From: Clostridiales bacterium
Lineage (GTDB): Bacteria > Bacillota > Clostridia > Christensenellales > Aristaeellaceae
Reading direction: 5' to 3'
NCBI GenBank assembly: GCA_004554085.1
Contig: SFNY01000006.1
Span: forward strand, 1-61,119
DNA length: 61,119 bases
Numbering within the stretch: the first letter of the stretch is position 1; each line of letters starts with the position of its first letter. The translations under genes and the position numbers were made by a program. Under the pieces are notes generated by a model, which ran no database searches, was not told the origin of the DNA, and saw nothing but the letters and a program-made list of their open reading frames with translations. Shown one piece after another: positions 6,730-14,788 of this stretch.

Positions 6730-8403
6730 TCACTTCCCGGCGGACAGACGGAAGATCAGGCGGATGCAGGTTCCCTTTCCGGGCGCGCTCTCCAGCTCGA
6801 TCTCCGCCTCGTGGATGGCCGCGCCGTGCTTGACGATGGACAGGCCCAGGCCCGTGCCGCCGGTGGCCTTGGAGTGGCTCTTGTCCACGCGGTAGAAGCG
6901 CTCGAACACCCGGCTCTGGTGCTCCTTCGGGATGCCGATGCCGTCGTCGGTGACGCTGAGCACGGCCCGGTCGCCCCTGACTGCGGTGCGCACCTCCACG
7001 TGTCCGCCGTTTCCCGTGTACTTGATGGCGTTGTCCACCAGGTTGTAGACCATCTCGCCCAGCAGCAGGCTGTAGCCGCTGACCTCGCACTCCGGCCCGG
7101 CGAGGCTCAGGCGGATGTCCTTGTCCTTCGCGGGGGTCTCCAGGCGGCTGAGCACGTCCTCCGCCACCGCGCGCAGGCCCACGCGCTCCCGGTCGCCGAT
7201 CTCCTTGCGCTCGTCCAGGCGGGAGAGCTCCATGATGTCGGCGATCAGCGCGATCAGGCGATTGGCCTCGCTGCAGATGCGGCCCGCGAAGTCCTTCACG
7301 TCCTCGGGGCGCGCCAGGCCGTCGCGGATGATCTCCGCGAAGCCGGAGATGGAGGTCAGCGGGGTCTTGAGCTCGTGGGAGACGTTTGCGGAGAACTCCC
7401 TGCGGCTGATCTCCGCGGTGTACTTCTCGGTGGTGTCCAGCAGCAGCAGCACGATGCCCATGCATCCGTCCTTGCCCGCCACGGGGCTGGCCAGTAGCTG
7501 GTAGTAGCGGCCGCCGTTCTCCAGAATCGTCTCGCCGTTGCTGCCGGTGCGCGCGTCGTGAATGGCCTCGCGCACGGCGGGGTTGCGGCTGACGGACAGC
7601 ACGTCCTCGCCGATGTGCTTGCCCGCGTCCACCTCGAAGATCCGGGCGGCGCTTCCGTTCATGGACAGGATCACGCCCTGGGGATTGAGCAGCACCAGGC
7701 CCTCGCGCATGTTCTCGGTGATAGCGTTCAGCTCGCTCTGCTTGTCGGAGAGCGCGCGCATCTGGCGCTCGATCTCCTCGCGCTGGCGCTCCATGCGCAC
7801 AAGCAGCGGGGACAGCTCGTCGTAGACGTCATTTTCCAGCGGCTCGTCCAGGTTCAATTCGTTCACCGGAGCCACGATGCGCTTCGCCACGAAGCGGGCG
7901 ATGCCCAGCGACAAGAGCGCCACCGCCGCGAAGATGATCACCAGCAGCGGCAGAATGCGCAAAAATACGCCGATGATGGAGCTCTGGGTGCTGGCGATGC
8001 GCAGCACGTTGCCGCCGTCGGTGCGCACGGCGTAGTAGTGGGTGGTCTCGGCAAGCGTCGAGGAGTAGCGCTCACTGCTGCCGCTGCCGTCGGCAAGCGC
8101 CTGCTGAAACTCCGGGCGGTCGGCGTGGCTTTCCAGCGTTTCGGCCTTCGCGCCGCTGTCGTAGAGCACCGTGCCGTCCGGATCGATCAGCGTCACGCGG
8201 TTGTCGCTGGAGAAGCCCTGAAAGAAGGCGGCTTCGTCCTCCGTCAGCGAAAGCGCGTGCAGCAGATAGCCCGCCTCCGTGCGCATTTCTCCTGTGATGC
8301 GCTGCACATTGTAGGCGTAGAGCGTCGCGCCGGTCAGGGCGGAGGTGATGAGCACCGCCGCGATGGCCGTGAGCACGATGCCCCGGAAGATTCGTTTGGT
8401 CAT
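6730..8403 (-). CDS. phoR: Phosphate-sensing histidine kinase PhoR
   Basis: Membrane sensor kinase of 557 residues. TM1 is at about 7-28 and TM2 at about 146-170, enclosing an extracytoplasmic sensor loop of about 115 residues. A HAMP-like linker, a PAS domain (about 230-330), HisKA with the phospho-accepting His in VSHELKTPLTSISGF, and HATPase_c with NAIKYT, DDGIGIP and GTGLGLSIV follow. The ATG at 8403 has GGAGGG seven bases upstream; a TTG 15 bp earlier would overlap that site. It begins 1 bp after phoB. Clustering with pst genes and phoU makes Pi sensing via PhoU/Pst the likely role. Confidence 0.93.
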   Translation of the reverse strand: MTKRIFRGIVLTAIAAVLITSALTGATLYAYNVQRITGEMRTEAGYLLHALSLTEDEAAFFQGFSSDNRVTLIDPDGTVLYDSGAKAETLESHADRPEFQQALADGSGSSERYSSTLAETTHYYAVRTDGGNVLRIASTQSSIIGVFLRILPLLVIIFAAVALLSLGIARFVAKRIVAPVNELNLDEPLENDVYDELSPLLVRMERQREEIERQMRALSDKQSELNAITENMREGLVLLNPQGVILSMNGSAARIFEVDAGKHIGEDVLSVSRNPAVREAIHDARTGSNGETILENGGRYYQLLASPVAGKDGCMGIVLLLLDTTEKYTAEISRREFSANVSHELKTPLTSISGFAEIIRDGLARPEDVKDFAGRICSEANRLIALIADIMELSRLDERKEIGDRERVGLRAVAEDVLSRLETPAKDKDIRLSLAGPECEVSGYSLLLGEMVYNLVDNAIKYTGNGGHVEVRTAVRGDRAVLSVTDDGIGIPKEHQSRVFERFYRVDKSHSKATGGTGLGLSIVKHGAAIHEAEIELESAPGKGTCIRLIFRLSAGK

Positions 8404-8404
8404 G

Positions 8405-9076
8405 CTATTTCCCTCCAAATCGGTAGCCCACGCCGCGCACCGTCTCGATCATCTCTCCGCAGTGGCCCAGCTTGGCCCGAAGGGTCTGAATGTGCACGTC
8501 CACCGTGCGGGAGCCGCCCTCGTAGCTGTAATCCCAGATTCGGTTGAGCAGCTGTTCCCGGGAGAAGGCCGTGCCCCGGTTCTCCATCAGATAGTGCAGC
8601 AGATCGTACTCCTTCAGGGTCAGCGCGACCTTCTCGCCGCCCACCGTGACCGTGTGCGCCCGGTGATCCAGCACCAGATCGCCCGCCTCGAAGCGGTTGA
8701 CCGCACCCTTCACCCCGCGACGGCGCAGCCGCGCGCGCACACGCGCCACCAGCTCCGCCATGCCGAAGGGCTTGGCGATGTAGTCATCCGCGCCCAGATC
8801 CAGGCCCTGCACCTTGTCAAACTCCGTGCCCTTGGCGGTAATCATGACGACGGGAATCTCCTCCGTCGCCGCCTCGGCGCGCAGCCTGCGCAGAATGGTG
8901 AGGCCATCCTCCTCCGGCAGCATGATGTCCAGCAGCACCAGGTCCGGTGCCTGCTGCTCCATCGCCCCGTAGAAGTCCCGGGCGCAGGAATAGCCCCGCG
9001 CCTCCAGCCCCACCTGATTCAGGGTGTAGACCACCAATTCGCGGATGTTGTCGTCGTCCTCAACGTAATAGATCAT
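8405..9076 (-). CDS. phoB: Phosphate regulon response regulator PhoB/PhoP
   Basis: OmpR-family regulator of 223 residues. The receiver domain has the acidic pair EDDD, phospho-Asp in LVLLDIMLPEEDGL and Lys in MITAKG. The C-terminal winged helix has LTLKEYDLLHYLMEN and RTVDVHIQTLRAKLG. The ATG at 9076 (MIYYVEDDDNIRE) is chosen because it gives the canonical receiver start and overlaps the phoU stop by 4 bp (ATGA-type coupling). It should be phosphorylated by PhoR and activate pstS under phosphate limitation. Confidence 0.95.
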   Translation of the reverse strand: MIYYVEDDDNIRELVVYTLNQVGLEARGYSCARDFYGAMEQQAPDLVLLDIMLPEEDGLTILRRLRAEAATEEIPVVMITAKGTEFDKVQGLDLGADDYIAKPFGMAELVARVRARLRRRGVKGAVNRFEAGDLVLDHRAHTVTVGGEKVALTLKEYDLLHYLMENRGTAFSREQLLNRIWDYSYEGGSRTVDVHIQTLRAKLGHCGEMIETVRGVGYRFGGK

Positions 9077-9729
9077 GCAAGGTATTCCCCTTTGTGCTTT
9101 CCTGTGATGGCATATTCCACCCACTCGGCGATGTTCTGCGCGTGGTCGCCGATGCGCTCGAAGTACTTGGCGATCATCAAAAGATCAATCGCCTGGGAGC
9201 CGTTGTCGGCGTTCTTGCGGATCAGGCCGATCAGCTCGTTCTTCACCACGTCGAACAGATCGTCAATGACGTCATCCATGTCCATCACTTTGCGCGCCAG
9301 CTCCAGATCCTTGTTCACATAGGCGTCCAGACTGCCGCTCACCATGCGGATGGCGGCCTCGGCCATCTGCGGCAGGTGCTCCAGCTTCTTCAGATAGGGT
9401 GCGTCGGCCAGGTAAATCACCAGCCCGGAGATGTCCGCCGCCTGGTCGCCGATGCGCTCCATGTCGGTGATCATCTTCAGCGCTGCGGAGATCTGCCGAA
9501 GATCCCGCGCCACGGGCTGCTGCTGCAACAGCAGCTTCAGGCACAGCCCCTCGATCTGCTTTTCCTTCTGATCGACCTCATGATCGGAGGCGATGGCCGC
9601 GTTGGCCGCCTCCACGTCCTGCCGGATCAGCGCCTGGGTGGCGCTGCGGATGGACTGCTCGATCAGCGATCCCATTTCCAGCAATTCCCGGTTGAGCAGA
9701 CTCAGCTGCTCGTCAAATCGAACGCGCAT
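9073..9729 (-). CDS. phoU: Phosphate transport regulator PhoU
   Basis: Two tandem three-helix PhoU repeats in 218 residues (usual length). The metal-binding ExxxD-type motifs are present (DMERIGDQAADI near residue 80 and FERIGDHAQNIAEWVEYA near 190). PhoU links the Pst transporter to PhoR and represses signalling when phosphate is plentiful. Its ATG overlaps the pstB stop by 1 bp, and its stop overlaps phoB by 4 bp. Confidence 0.95.
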   Translation of the reverse strand: MRVRFDEQLSLLNRELLEMGSLIEQSIRSATQALIRQDVEAANAAIASDHEVDQKEKQIEGLCLKLLLQQQPVARDLRQISAALKMITDMERIGDQAADISGLVIYLADAPYLKKLEHLPQMAEAAIRMVSGSLDAYVNKDLELARKVMDMDDVIDDLFDVVKNELIGLIRKNADNGSQAIDLLMIAKYFERIGDHAQNIAEWVEYAITGKHKGEYLA

Positions 9730-10478
9730 CAGCCAAACCTCCCCGTAATGTAGTCCTCAGTTCGCTTGTCGGCGGGCATGGAGAACATCTGCTCCGTGTC
9801 GCCGTACTCGATGATCTCGCCCAGCAGGAAGAAGGCCGTCTTGTCCGAGATGCGGGCCGCCTGCTGCATGTTGTGGGTCACCATGACGATGGTATAGTCC
9901 TGCTTGAGCATCACGGCCAGGTCCTCGATCTTCGAGGTGGAGATGGGATCGAGGGCGCTGGTGGGCTCGTCCATCAGCAGCACCTCCGGCTCCACCGCCA
10001 GGGCGCGGGCGATGCACAGGCGCTGCTGCTGTCCGCCGGAGAGCCCCAGAGCGTCCTTCTTCAGGCGATCCTTCAGCTCGTCCCAGATGGCGGCGTTGCG
10101 CAGCGAGCGCTCCACGATGTCATCCAGCTTCGCCTTGCCCCGCACGCCGTGGGTGCGCGGGCCGTAAGCCACGTTGTCGTAGATGCTCATCGGGAAGGGA
10201 TTGGGCTTCTGAAACACCATGCCCACGCGCTTGCGCAGGACGGTGGCGTCCATGTTTCCATAGATATCTTCGCCGTCGAGGAGCACATCTCCTGTTATTT
10301 TACACCCTTCCACCAAATCATTCATGCGGTTTAACGTTTTGAGCAGCGTGCTCTTGCCGCAGCCGGATGGCCCGATGAAGGCGGTGATCTCACGCTCGTC
10401 GATGGACAGGTTCACGTCCTTCAGCGCGTGAAACGAACCGTAGTGCAGGTTCAGATTGCGTATGTCAAACTTTGCCAT
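9729..10478 (-). CDS. pstB: Phosphate ABC transporter ATP-binding protein PstB
   Basis: ABC ATPase of 249 residues with Walker A GPSGCGKST, Q-loop VFQKPNPFPMSIYDNV (the PstB-specific stretch), signature LSGGQQQR, Walker B VLLMDEPTSALD and the H-loop His in MVTHNM. It powers phosphate import with PstA and PstC. Its start overlaps pstA by 14 bp, so translation is probably coupled. Confidence 0.97.
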   Translation of the reverse strand: MAKFDIRNLNLHYGSFHALKDVNLSIDEREITAFIGPSGCGKSTLLKTLNRMNDLVEGCKITGDVLLDGEDIYGNMDATVLRKRVGMVFQKPNPFPMSIYDNVAYGPRTHGVRGKAKLDDIVERSLRNAAIWDELKDRLKKDALGLSGGQQQRLCIARALAVEPEVLLMDEPTSALDPISTSKIEDLAVMLKQDYTIVMVTHNMQQAARISDKTAFFLLGEIIEYGDTEQMFSMPADKRTEDYITGRFG

Positions 10479-11301
10479 AGTTGCTCCTTCCGATCTTCTT
10501 CGCCACCCATGCGGACAGCGCGTTGATCCCGATGACGATGACCAGCAGCACCACCGCCGTGGCGTAGCTCTGGTTGATGTAGAGTCCCTCCTGGGAGATG
10601 GCGTACATGTGCACCGACAGCGTGCGGGTGGAATCGAACAGTCCGGTCGCCACCTTGGGTACGGTGCCCGCGGTGTAGATCAGCGCGGCGGTTTCGCCCA
10701 CGATGCGGCCGATGGCCAGAATCACGCCCGCAAGGATACCGGGTATCGCCGAGGGCAGCACCACCTTGAAGGTGGTGCGCAGCCGCCCCGCGCCCAGGCC
10801 GAAGCTGCCCTCGCGGTAGGAATCTGGCACCGCCAGCAGCGCCTCCTCCGTGCTACGCATGATCAGCGGCAGCACCATGATCGACAGCGTCAGCGCGCCA
10901 GAGAGCAGCGACAGGCCCATCTTCAGCGCAATCACGAAGAACAGCGAGCCGAACAGGCCGTATATAATAGAGGGAATGCCGGACAGGGTCTCCGCCGTGA
11001 CGCGCACAAGCTTGACCAGCCGGTTGCCGCGCCGGGCATACTCGGTCAGGTAGATGGCCGCGCCGATGCCCAGCGGCACCGCGACGATCAGTGAAAGAAA
11101 CGTCATCAACAGCGTGTTGATCAGCGCCGGCGTCAGGGAGACGTTTTCGGAGTTGTACTCCCAGGCGAAGAGCTCCGGGGAGAGGTGGCCGACGCCCTTG
11201 ATGAGGATGTAACCCACGATGGACAGAAACACCGCCATCGTAAACGCCGCGCCCGCATACGCCGCCAGGCGCATCAGCCTTGCTTTTGTCTTTGCGCTCA
11301 T
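10465..11301 (-). CDS. pstA: Phosphate ABC transporter permease PstA
   Basis: Permease of 278 residues with six predicted TM segments. The EAA loop is EGSFGLGAGRLRTTFKVVLPSA near residues 164-185, and the PstA-typical LSGIPSIIYGLFGSLFF lies near 108. It pairs with PstC in the membrane; the gene is 3 bp downstream of pstC. Confidence 0.95.
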   Translation of the reverse strand: MSAKTKARLMRLAAYAGAAFTMAVFLSIVGYILIKGVGHLSPELFAWEYNSENVSLTPALINTLLMTFLSLIVAVPLGIGAAIYLTEYARRGNRLVKLVRVTAETLSGIPSIIYGLFGSLFFVIALKMGLSLLSGALTLSIMVLPLIMRSTEEALLAVPDSYREGSFGLGAGRLRTTFKVVLPSAIPGILAGVILAIGRIVGETAALIYTAGTVPKVATGLFDSTRTLSVHMYAISQEGLYINQSYATAVVLLVIVIGINALSAWVAKKIGRSNYGKV

Positions 11302-11304
11302 GGT

Positions 11305-12180
11305 TTACAGCTTTGCCTTTCTCTTGATGACGGAAAACAGCAGGTTGATCAGCAGGATGAACACGAACAGCACCACCGCCGTGGCAATCAGCGCCTCGCG
11401 GTGCAGGTCGGTGGCGTAGCCCATCTCCATGACGATGTTGCTGGTGAGGGTGCGCACGCCCTTGACCAGGCTGTTGGGGATCACGGCGCGGTTGCCCGCC
11501 ACCATCATCACCGCCATGGCCTCGCCGATGGCGCGTCCCACACCCAGGATGATCGCCGCCAGCACGCCGGACTTGGCTGCGGGCAGGATCACCGAGAACA
11601 CCGCGCGCTCGTGGGTTGTGCCCAGCGCCAGCGCGCCTTCATAGTAGGACTGGGGCACGGCGTTCAGCGCGGATTCGGACAGCGTGATGATCGTGGGCAG
11701 AATCATCATGCCCAGCAGGATGCAGGCCGCCAGCAGACTGGATCCGCTGCCGCCGAAGATCATGCGAATCAGCGGCACGATGACCACCAGGCCGAAGAAG
11801 CCGTAGACCACCGAGGGAATGCCTGCGAGAAGGGATACGGCGGAGCGCATCATCTTCGCAGGTCTGCCTGACGCGAAGCGAGAGAGGAAGATCGCCGTCA
11901 GCAGGCCTGCGGGTACGCCGATGATTAACGCGCCCGCCGTTACGTACACGCTGCCAAGGATCATCGGCAGGATGCCGTAGACGTCGTTGCCCGGCTTCCA
12001 TTTGGTGTCGGTCAGGAAATCCAGCACGCCGATTTTGAACATGCCCGGGAGTCCGTTGGCAAACAGGAAGATACAGATCAGAAAGACCGCCAGTATGGAG
12101 ATACATGCGGCGAAAATGAAGAGGACCCTTGCCAGGGTCTCCTTCATTTCGCCCTTCGATTTTCGAAGGTGATTAGCCAT
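11305..12180 (-). CDS. pstC: Phosphate ABC transporter permease PstC
   Basis: Permease of 291 residues with six TM segments. TM1 (about 15-38) is preceded by a short basic cytoplasmic tail. LLAGIPSVVYGFFGLVV and the EAA loop YEGALALGTTHERAVFSVILPAA are PstC signatures. The start overlaps the end of pstS by 8 bp. Confidence 0.95.
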   Translation of the reverse strand: MANHLRKSKGEMKETLARVLFIFAACISILAVFLICIFLFANGLPGMFKIGVLDFLTDTKWKPGNDVYGILPMILGSVYVTAGALIIGVPAGLLTAIFLSRFASGRPAKMMRSAVSLLAGIPSVVYGFFGLVVIVPLIRMIFGGSGSSLLAACILLGMMILPTIITLSESALNAVPQSYYEGALALGTTHERAVFSVILPAAKSGVLAAIILGVGRAIGEAMAVMMVAGNRAVIPNSLVKGVRTLTSNIVMEMGYATDLHREALIATAVVLFVFILLINLLFSVIKRKAKL

Positions 12181-13021
12181 TGATTTCGCTCCAGTCGGTG
12201 ATTTCGCCCATGTAGATGGCGCGCACCTGATCGGTGGTCAGGCCCTCGGTGGCGTTGTCATTGCTGACGATCACCGCGATGCCGTCCATGGCGATGGTGA
12301 TGGAGGTCAGGCCCGCCTCGATCTCGCTGTCCTTGACGGCGCGGGAGGCCATGCCGATGTCGCACACGCCCTCGATGGCGTTGTTCATGCCGGTGGTGGA
12401 GTCGCTCTGCTGCACCTCGATGTTGGCGTTGGGGTTGATGGCCTCATAGGCCTCCTTCAGCTTCTCCATGACCGGGGTGACGGAGGAGGAGCCTGCCACG
12501 ACGACCTTGCCCTCGACGCTGCTGCCCGCATAGGCCGGAGCGTCCTCGACAACCGCGATGTAGCCATTCGCCTCGATGACCGCCTGGCCCTCGGCGCTGA
12601 GGATGAAGTCGATGAACGCCTGCGCGGCCTCGGAGACCTCAGCCTGGGTGGCGATGTTGAAGGGACGGGCCACGGTGTAGGTGCCGGCCTTGATGTTCTC
12701 AACGCTGGCGGCCACGCCGTCGATGGCGAGGGCCTTTACGGTCTCGTTCAGGGAGCCCAGGGAGATGTAACCGATGGCGCTGGGATTGCCGGAGACGCTG
12801 GTCATCATGACGGAGGTGCTGTTGGTGATGTCCGCCTCGTCGGTGGTGTAATCGACCTTGTTGCCGTCCGCATCCTTCTGCTCGATGCCGAACAGCTCGA
12901 TGAACGCGCCGCGGGTGCCGCTGCCGTCCTCGCGGGAGATCACGTTGATTTCCTCTGCGACCGCACATGCGCTGCCGATCACCAGCAGCATTGCCAGAAC
13001 CATAGCCAGAATCTTCTTCAT
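12173..13021 (-). CDS. pstS: Phosphate-binding protein PstS, circularly permuted
   Basis: Exported phosphate-binding protein of 282 residues with a signal peptide (MKKILAMVLAMLLVIGSACA); Cys at about 19 lacks a proper lipobox. The mature protein starts with VISREDGSGTRGAFIELFGI, the phosphate-binding segment normally found in the middle of PstS. It continues through the canonical C-terminal half (GYISLGSLNETVKAL, RPFNIA, FILSAEGQAVIEANGYI). After a short linker, the canonical N-terminal half follows (VVVAGSSSVTPVMEKLKEAY, VQQSDSTTGM, DIGMASRAVK, DGIAVIVSNDN), ending at GEITDWSEING. All binding elements are present but rotated. First gene of the operon. Confidence 0.93.
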   Translation of the reverse strand: MKKILAMVLAMLLVIGSACAVAEEINVISREDGSGTRGAFIELFGIEQKDADGNKVDYTTDEADITNSTSVMMTSVSGNPSAIGYISLGSLNETVKALAIDGVAASVENIKAGTYTVARPFNIATQAEVSEAAQAFIDFILSAEGQAVIEANGYIAVVEDAPAYAGSSVEGKVVVAGSSSVTPVMEKLKEAYEAINPNANIEVQQSDSTTGMNNAIEGVCDIGMASRAVKDSEIEAGLTSITIAMDGIAVIVSNDNATEGLTTDQVRAIYMGEITDWSEING

Positions 13022-13112
13022 AAGTGTTGACCTTCTTTCCTGTCTCGTTTTTTCTTTGATCTTGGGTACAGTTCTATCCTAGCGGAGAATCGTCCGGGAA
13101 AAATACGGAAAA

Positions 13113-13130
13113 GGTCAGAAGTTTGTAAAG
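13113..13130 (-). promoter_or_regulatory. Possible PhoB box upstream of pstS
   Basis: On the minus strand, TTTACA-N5-CTGACC lies about 95 bp before the pstS ATG and faintly matches the TT(A/T)ACA direct-repeat PhoP/PhoB boxes of Firmicutes. TAGGAT near 13083-13078 could be the -10. The match is weak. Confidence 0.25.
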
Positions 13131-13175
13131 TCGTCGGGATGCAGCAATCAATTTGCATTCCCCAAAGCGCAAAAT

Positions 13176-13203
13176 ATCCCCGTCCCGGATTCGGGATGGG
13201 GAT
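13176..13203 (-). terminator. Terminator of the sigma/anti-sigma operon
   Basis: ATCCCC-rich arms (13176-13188 and 13191-13203) form a near-perfect hairpin, CCCCATCCC/GGGACGGGG read on the minus strand, followed by ATATTTTG. It lies 16 bp after the anti-sigma stop. Confidence 0.75.
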
Positions 13204-13218
13204 GACGCGCATTTCGTT

Positions 13219-14196
13219 TTATTTTTCCACCGGCACAACATCGCACACAATGGGCTCCAGCCAGTCGTAGGAATCGATGACCTTGGGCTGCAAAATCAGC
13301 GTCTCCGGAACCGCATCCATGCTCTGAATCCGCAGCACCACGTGCCAGATGAGCGTGCCGTCCGCCTGCTCCTCCCATGCAGAGGAACCAGACTCCCACG
13401 GAATCTCCTCGCCCTCCGCCGTGAAAGGGCGCAGGCTCACACCCATCAGCTCCTCGCTCAGCGGCTCGTAGCGATAGCGCACGTCCAGCGTGCTCTCGAG
13501 ACTGCCGCAGTCGATTTCTGCAGAGACCACGCTCCATCGCTCGCCCGCGTTCCGGGGAACCAGCCGCAGCTTCGCGCCAGCATCGCTGTGCCGGGTCTCA
13601 AAGGGGATCTCCACCACCCCGTCGCCTCCGCCCAGCTGAACCGGGAGCACGCAGGCCAGCACCTGCGGCGCAGCGTCCGCATCCGGCACGCGGCCGCTGT
13701 GCTGCCAGCTGATGCTTCCGTCCGGGAAGAAGTGATCGGAGGAACCGAGATTCTCCCACTCCGCGTTCAACACCCGCAGATCGGGCGGAAACGGCACGCC
13801 CTCCGCATCCGGTGCGGGCACAAAGTGCGTCACCACGGTGAAGCTGCTACCCGACCAGGCGGCCTCCTCGACGGTGATCACCGCGCCGCTTGCGGTCTTC
13901 AGGCGGGCCACATCGCTCTGAATGACCGCCTCCGCACCCTCCGGCGGCACGATGGGGTCTCCGGCCACGCTGTTATAGAAGTCAAGGATGCCGAAGCGCG
14001 CGCCCACGGCCAGCGCCATGCCCGCCAGCAGCAGCAACGCTGCCGCCGCGATCAGAATCTTTCGCCCCATAGGCCTGCCTCCCCTCCGCGCGTTCCTTCT
14101 CTCCGCCCGACCGATCTGCGCAAGCGCAGCGTCCGCCGCGTGCACGAAGTGCGCCGGGATCGGCGGCACCGCGCTCTGAAAGTCCCTGCGATTCAT
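13219..14196 (-). CDS. Membrane anti-sigma factor-like protein
   Basis: A 325-residue single-pass membrane protein. It has a short cytoplasmic N terminus (about 45 residues, starting MNRRDFQSAVPPIP), one TM helix at about 46-66 and a large extracytoplasmic region of about 260 residues. No zinc-binding HxxxCxxC motif is visible in the cytoplasmic part. The ATG at 14196 has GAGGAGG upstream and overlaps the sigma stop by 4 bp, which defines the partner. The outer domain resembles no enzyme I recognise. By analogy with ECF pairs, the N terminus would hold the sigma factor and the outer domain would sense the envelope. The anti-sigma role rests on context and topology. Confidence 0.7.
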   Translation of the reverse strand: MNRRDFQSAVPPIPAHFVHAADAALAQIGRAERRNARRGGRPMGRKILIAAAALLLLAGMALAVGARFGILDFYNSVAGDPIVPPEGAEAVIQSDVARLKTASGAVITVEEAAWSGSSFTVVTHFVPAPDAEGVPFPPDLRVLNAEWENLGSSDHFFPDGSISWQHSGRVPDADAAPQVLACVLPVQLGGGDGVVEIPFETRHSDAGAKLRLVPRNAGERWSVVSAEIDCGSLESTLDVRYRYEPLSEELMGVSLRPFTAEGEEIPWESGSSAWEEQADGTLIWHVVLRIQSMDAVPETLILQPKVIDSYDWLEPIVCDVVPVEK

Positions 14197-14669
14197 CTCC
14201 GCACCTCCTCTACCGCGTCCAGTTCGCACCGCAGGCGCTGCCGTCCGCTGCGCAGCCGCCACTTCACCGTGGTCTCCGGCAGACGCAGGATTCCAGCGAT
14301 CTCCTGAATCCGATAGCCCTCCATGTAGTGCAGCACGATGGGCAGCCGCAGCTCCACCGGCAGCACCGCGATTGCGTCCGCCAGCTCCGAGTTCTCCGTC
14401 GCGGCCTGATCCGCGTAGGATTCCGGCGCCGGTGCATTTCCGCTGCCCCTGCGCCGCAGCATGCGCTTGCATTCATTGATCAGAATGCGTGTGAGCCAGG
14501 TCTCGAAGTACTTTTCCTCCCGCAGCGTTCCACGCTTGCGCCACGCCCGGAAGATCGCCTCCTGCACCGCGTCGTCGCAGTCCGCACCACAGCGCAGCAT
14601 CGACCAGGAGATGCGCCACAGCCGGTTCATGCAGCCGTGCACGCGCATGGAAAACTCCCGCTCGTTCAT
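14193..14669 (-). CDS. ECF-type RNA polymerase sigma factor
   Basis: Sigma-70 family protein of 158 residues. Region 2 has DDAVQEAIFRAWRKRGTL (core binding) and FETWLTRILINECKRMLRR (-10 recognition). Region 4 has LPVELRLPIVLHYMEGYRIQEIAGILRLPETTVKWRL (helix-turn-helix). Both are separated by a linker as in ECF factors. The ATG at 14669 (MNEREFSMRV) follows GCGGGGA; an in-frame ATG 30 bp upstream is a weaker option. Translationally coupled to the anti-sigma gene. Its target promoters cannot be deduced. Confidence 0.9.
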   Translation of the reverse strand: MNEREFSMRVHGCMNRLWRISWSMLRCGADCDDAVQEAIFRAWRKRGTLREEKYFETWLTRILINECKRMLRRRGSGNAPAPESYADQAATENSELADAIAVLPVELRLPIVLHYMEGYRIQEIAGILRLPETTVKWRLRSGRQRLRCELDAVEEVRR

Positions 14670-14743
14670 CGTCCATCCCCGCCTTTCTTCGCGTTCCATT
14701 TGCCCATTAGACCCCATGAATTGGCAAAAGGAGCGCGCGGCAT

Positions 14744-14773
14744 GAAAAAAACTCCCCGAAATCAATCGGGGAG
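14744..14773 (-). terminator. Terminator of glyQS
   Basis: Minus strand CTCCCCGA/TCGGGGAG stem (14773-14752) followed by TTTTTTT. It lies 16 bp after the glyQS stop and isolates it from the sigma gene. Confidence 0.9.
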
Positions 14774-14788
14774 CGACAAAAACGTCTT

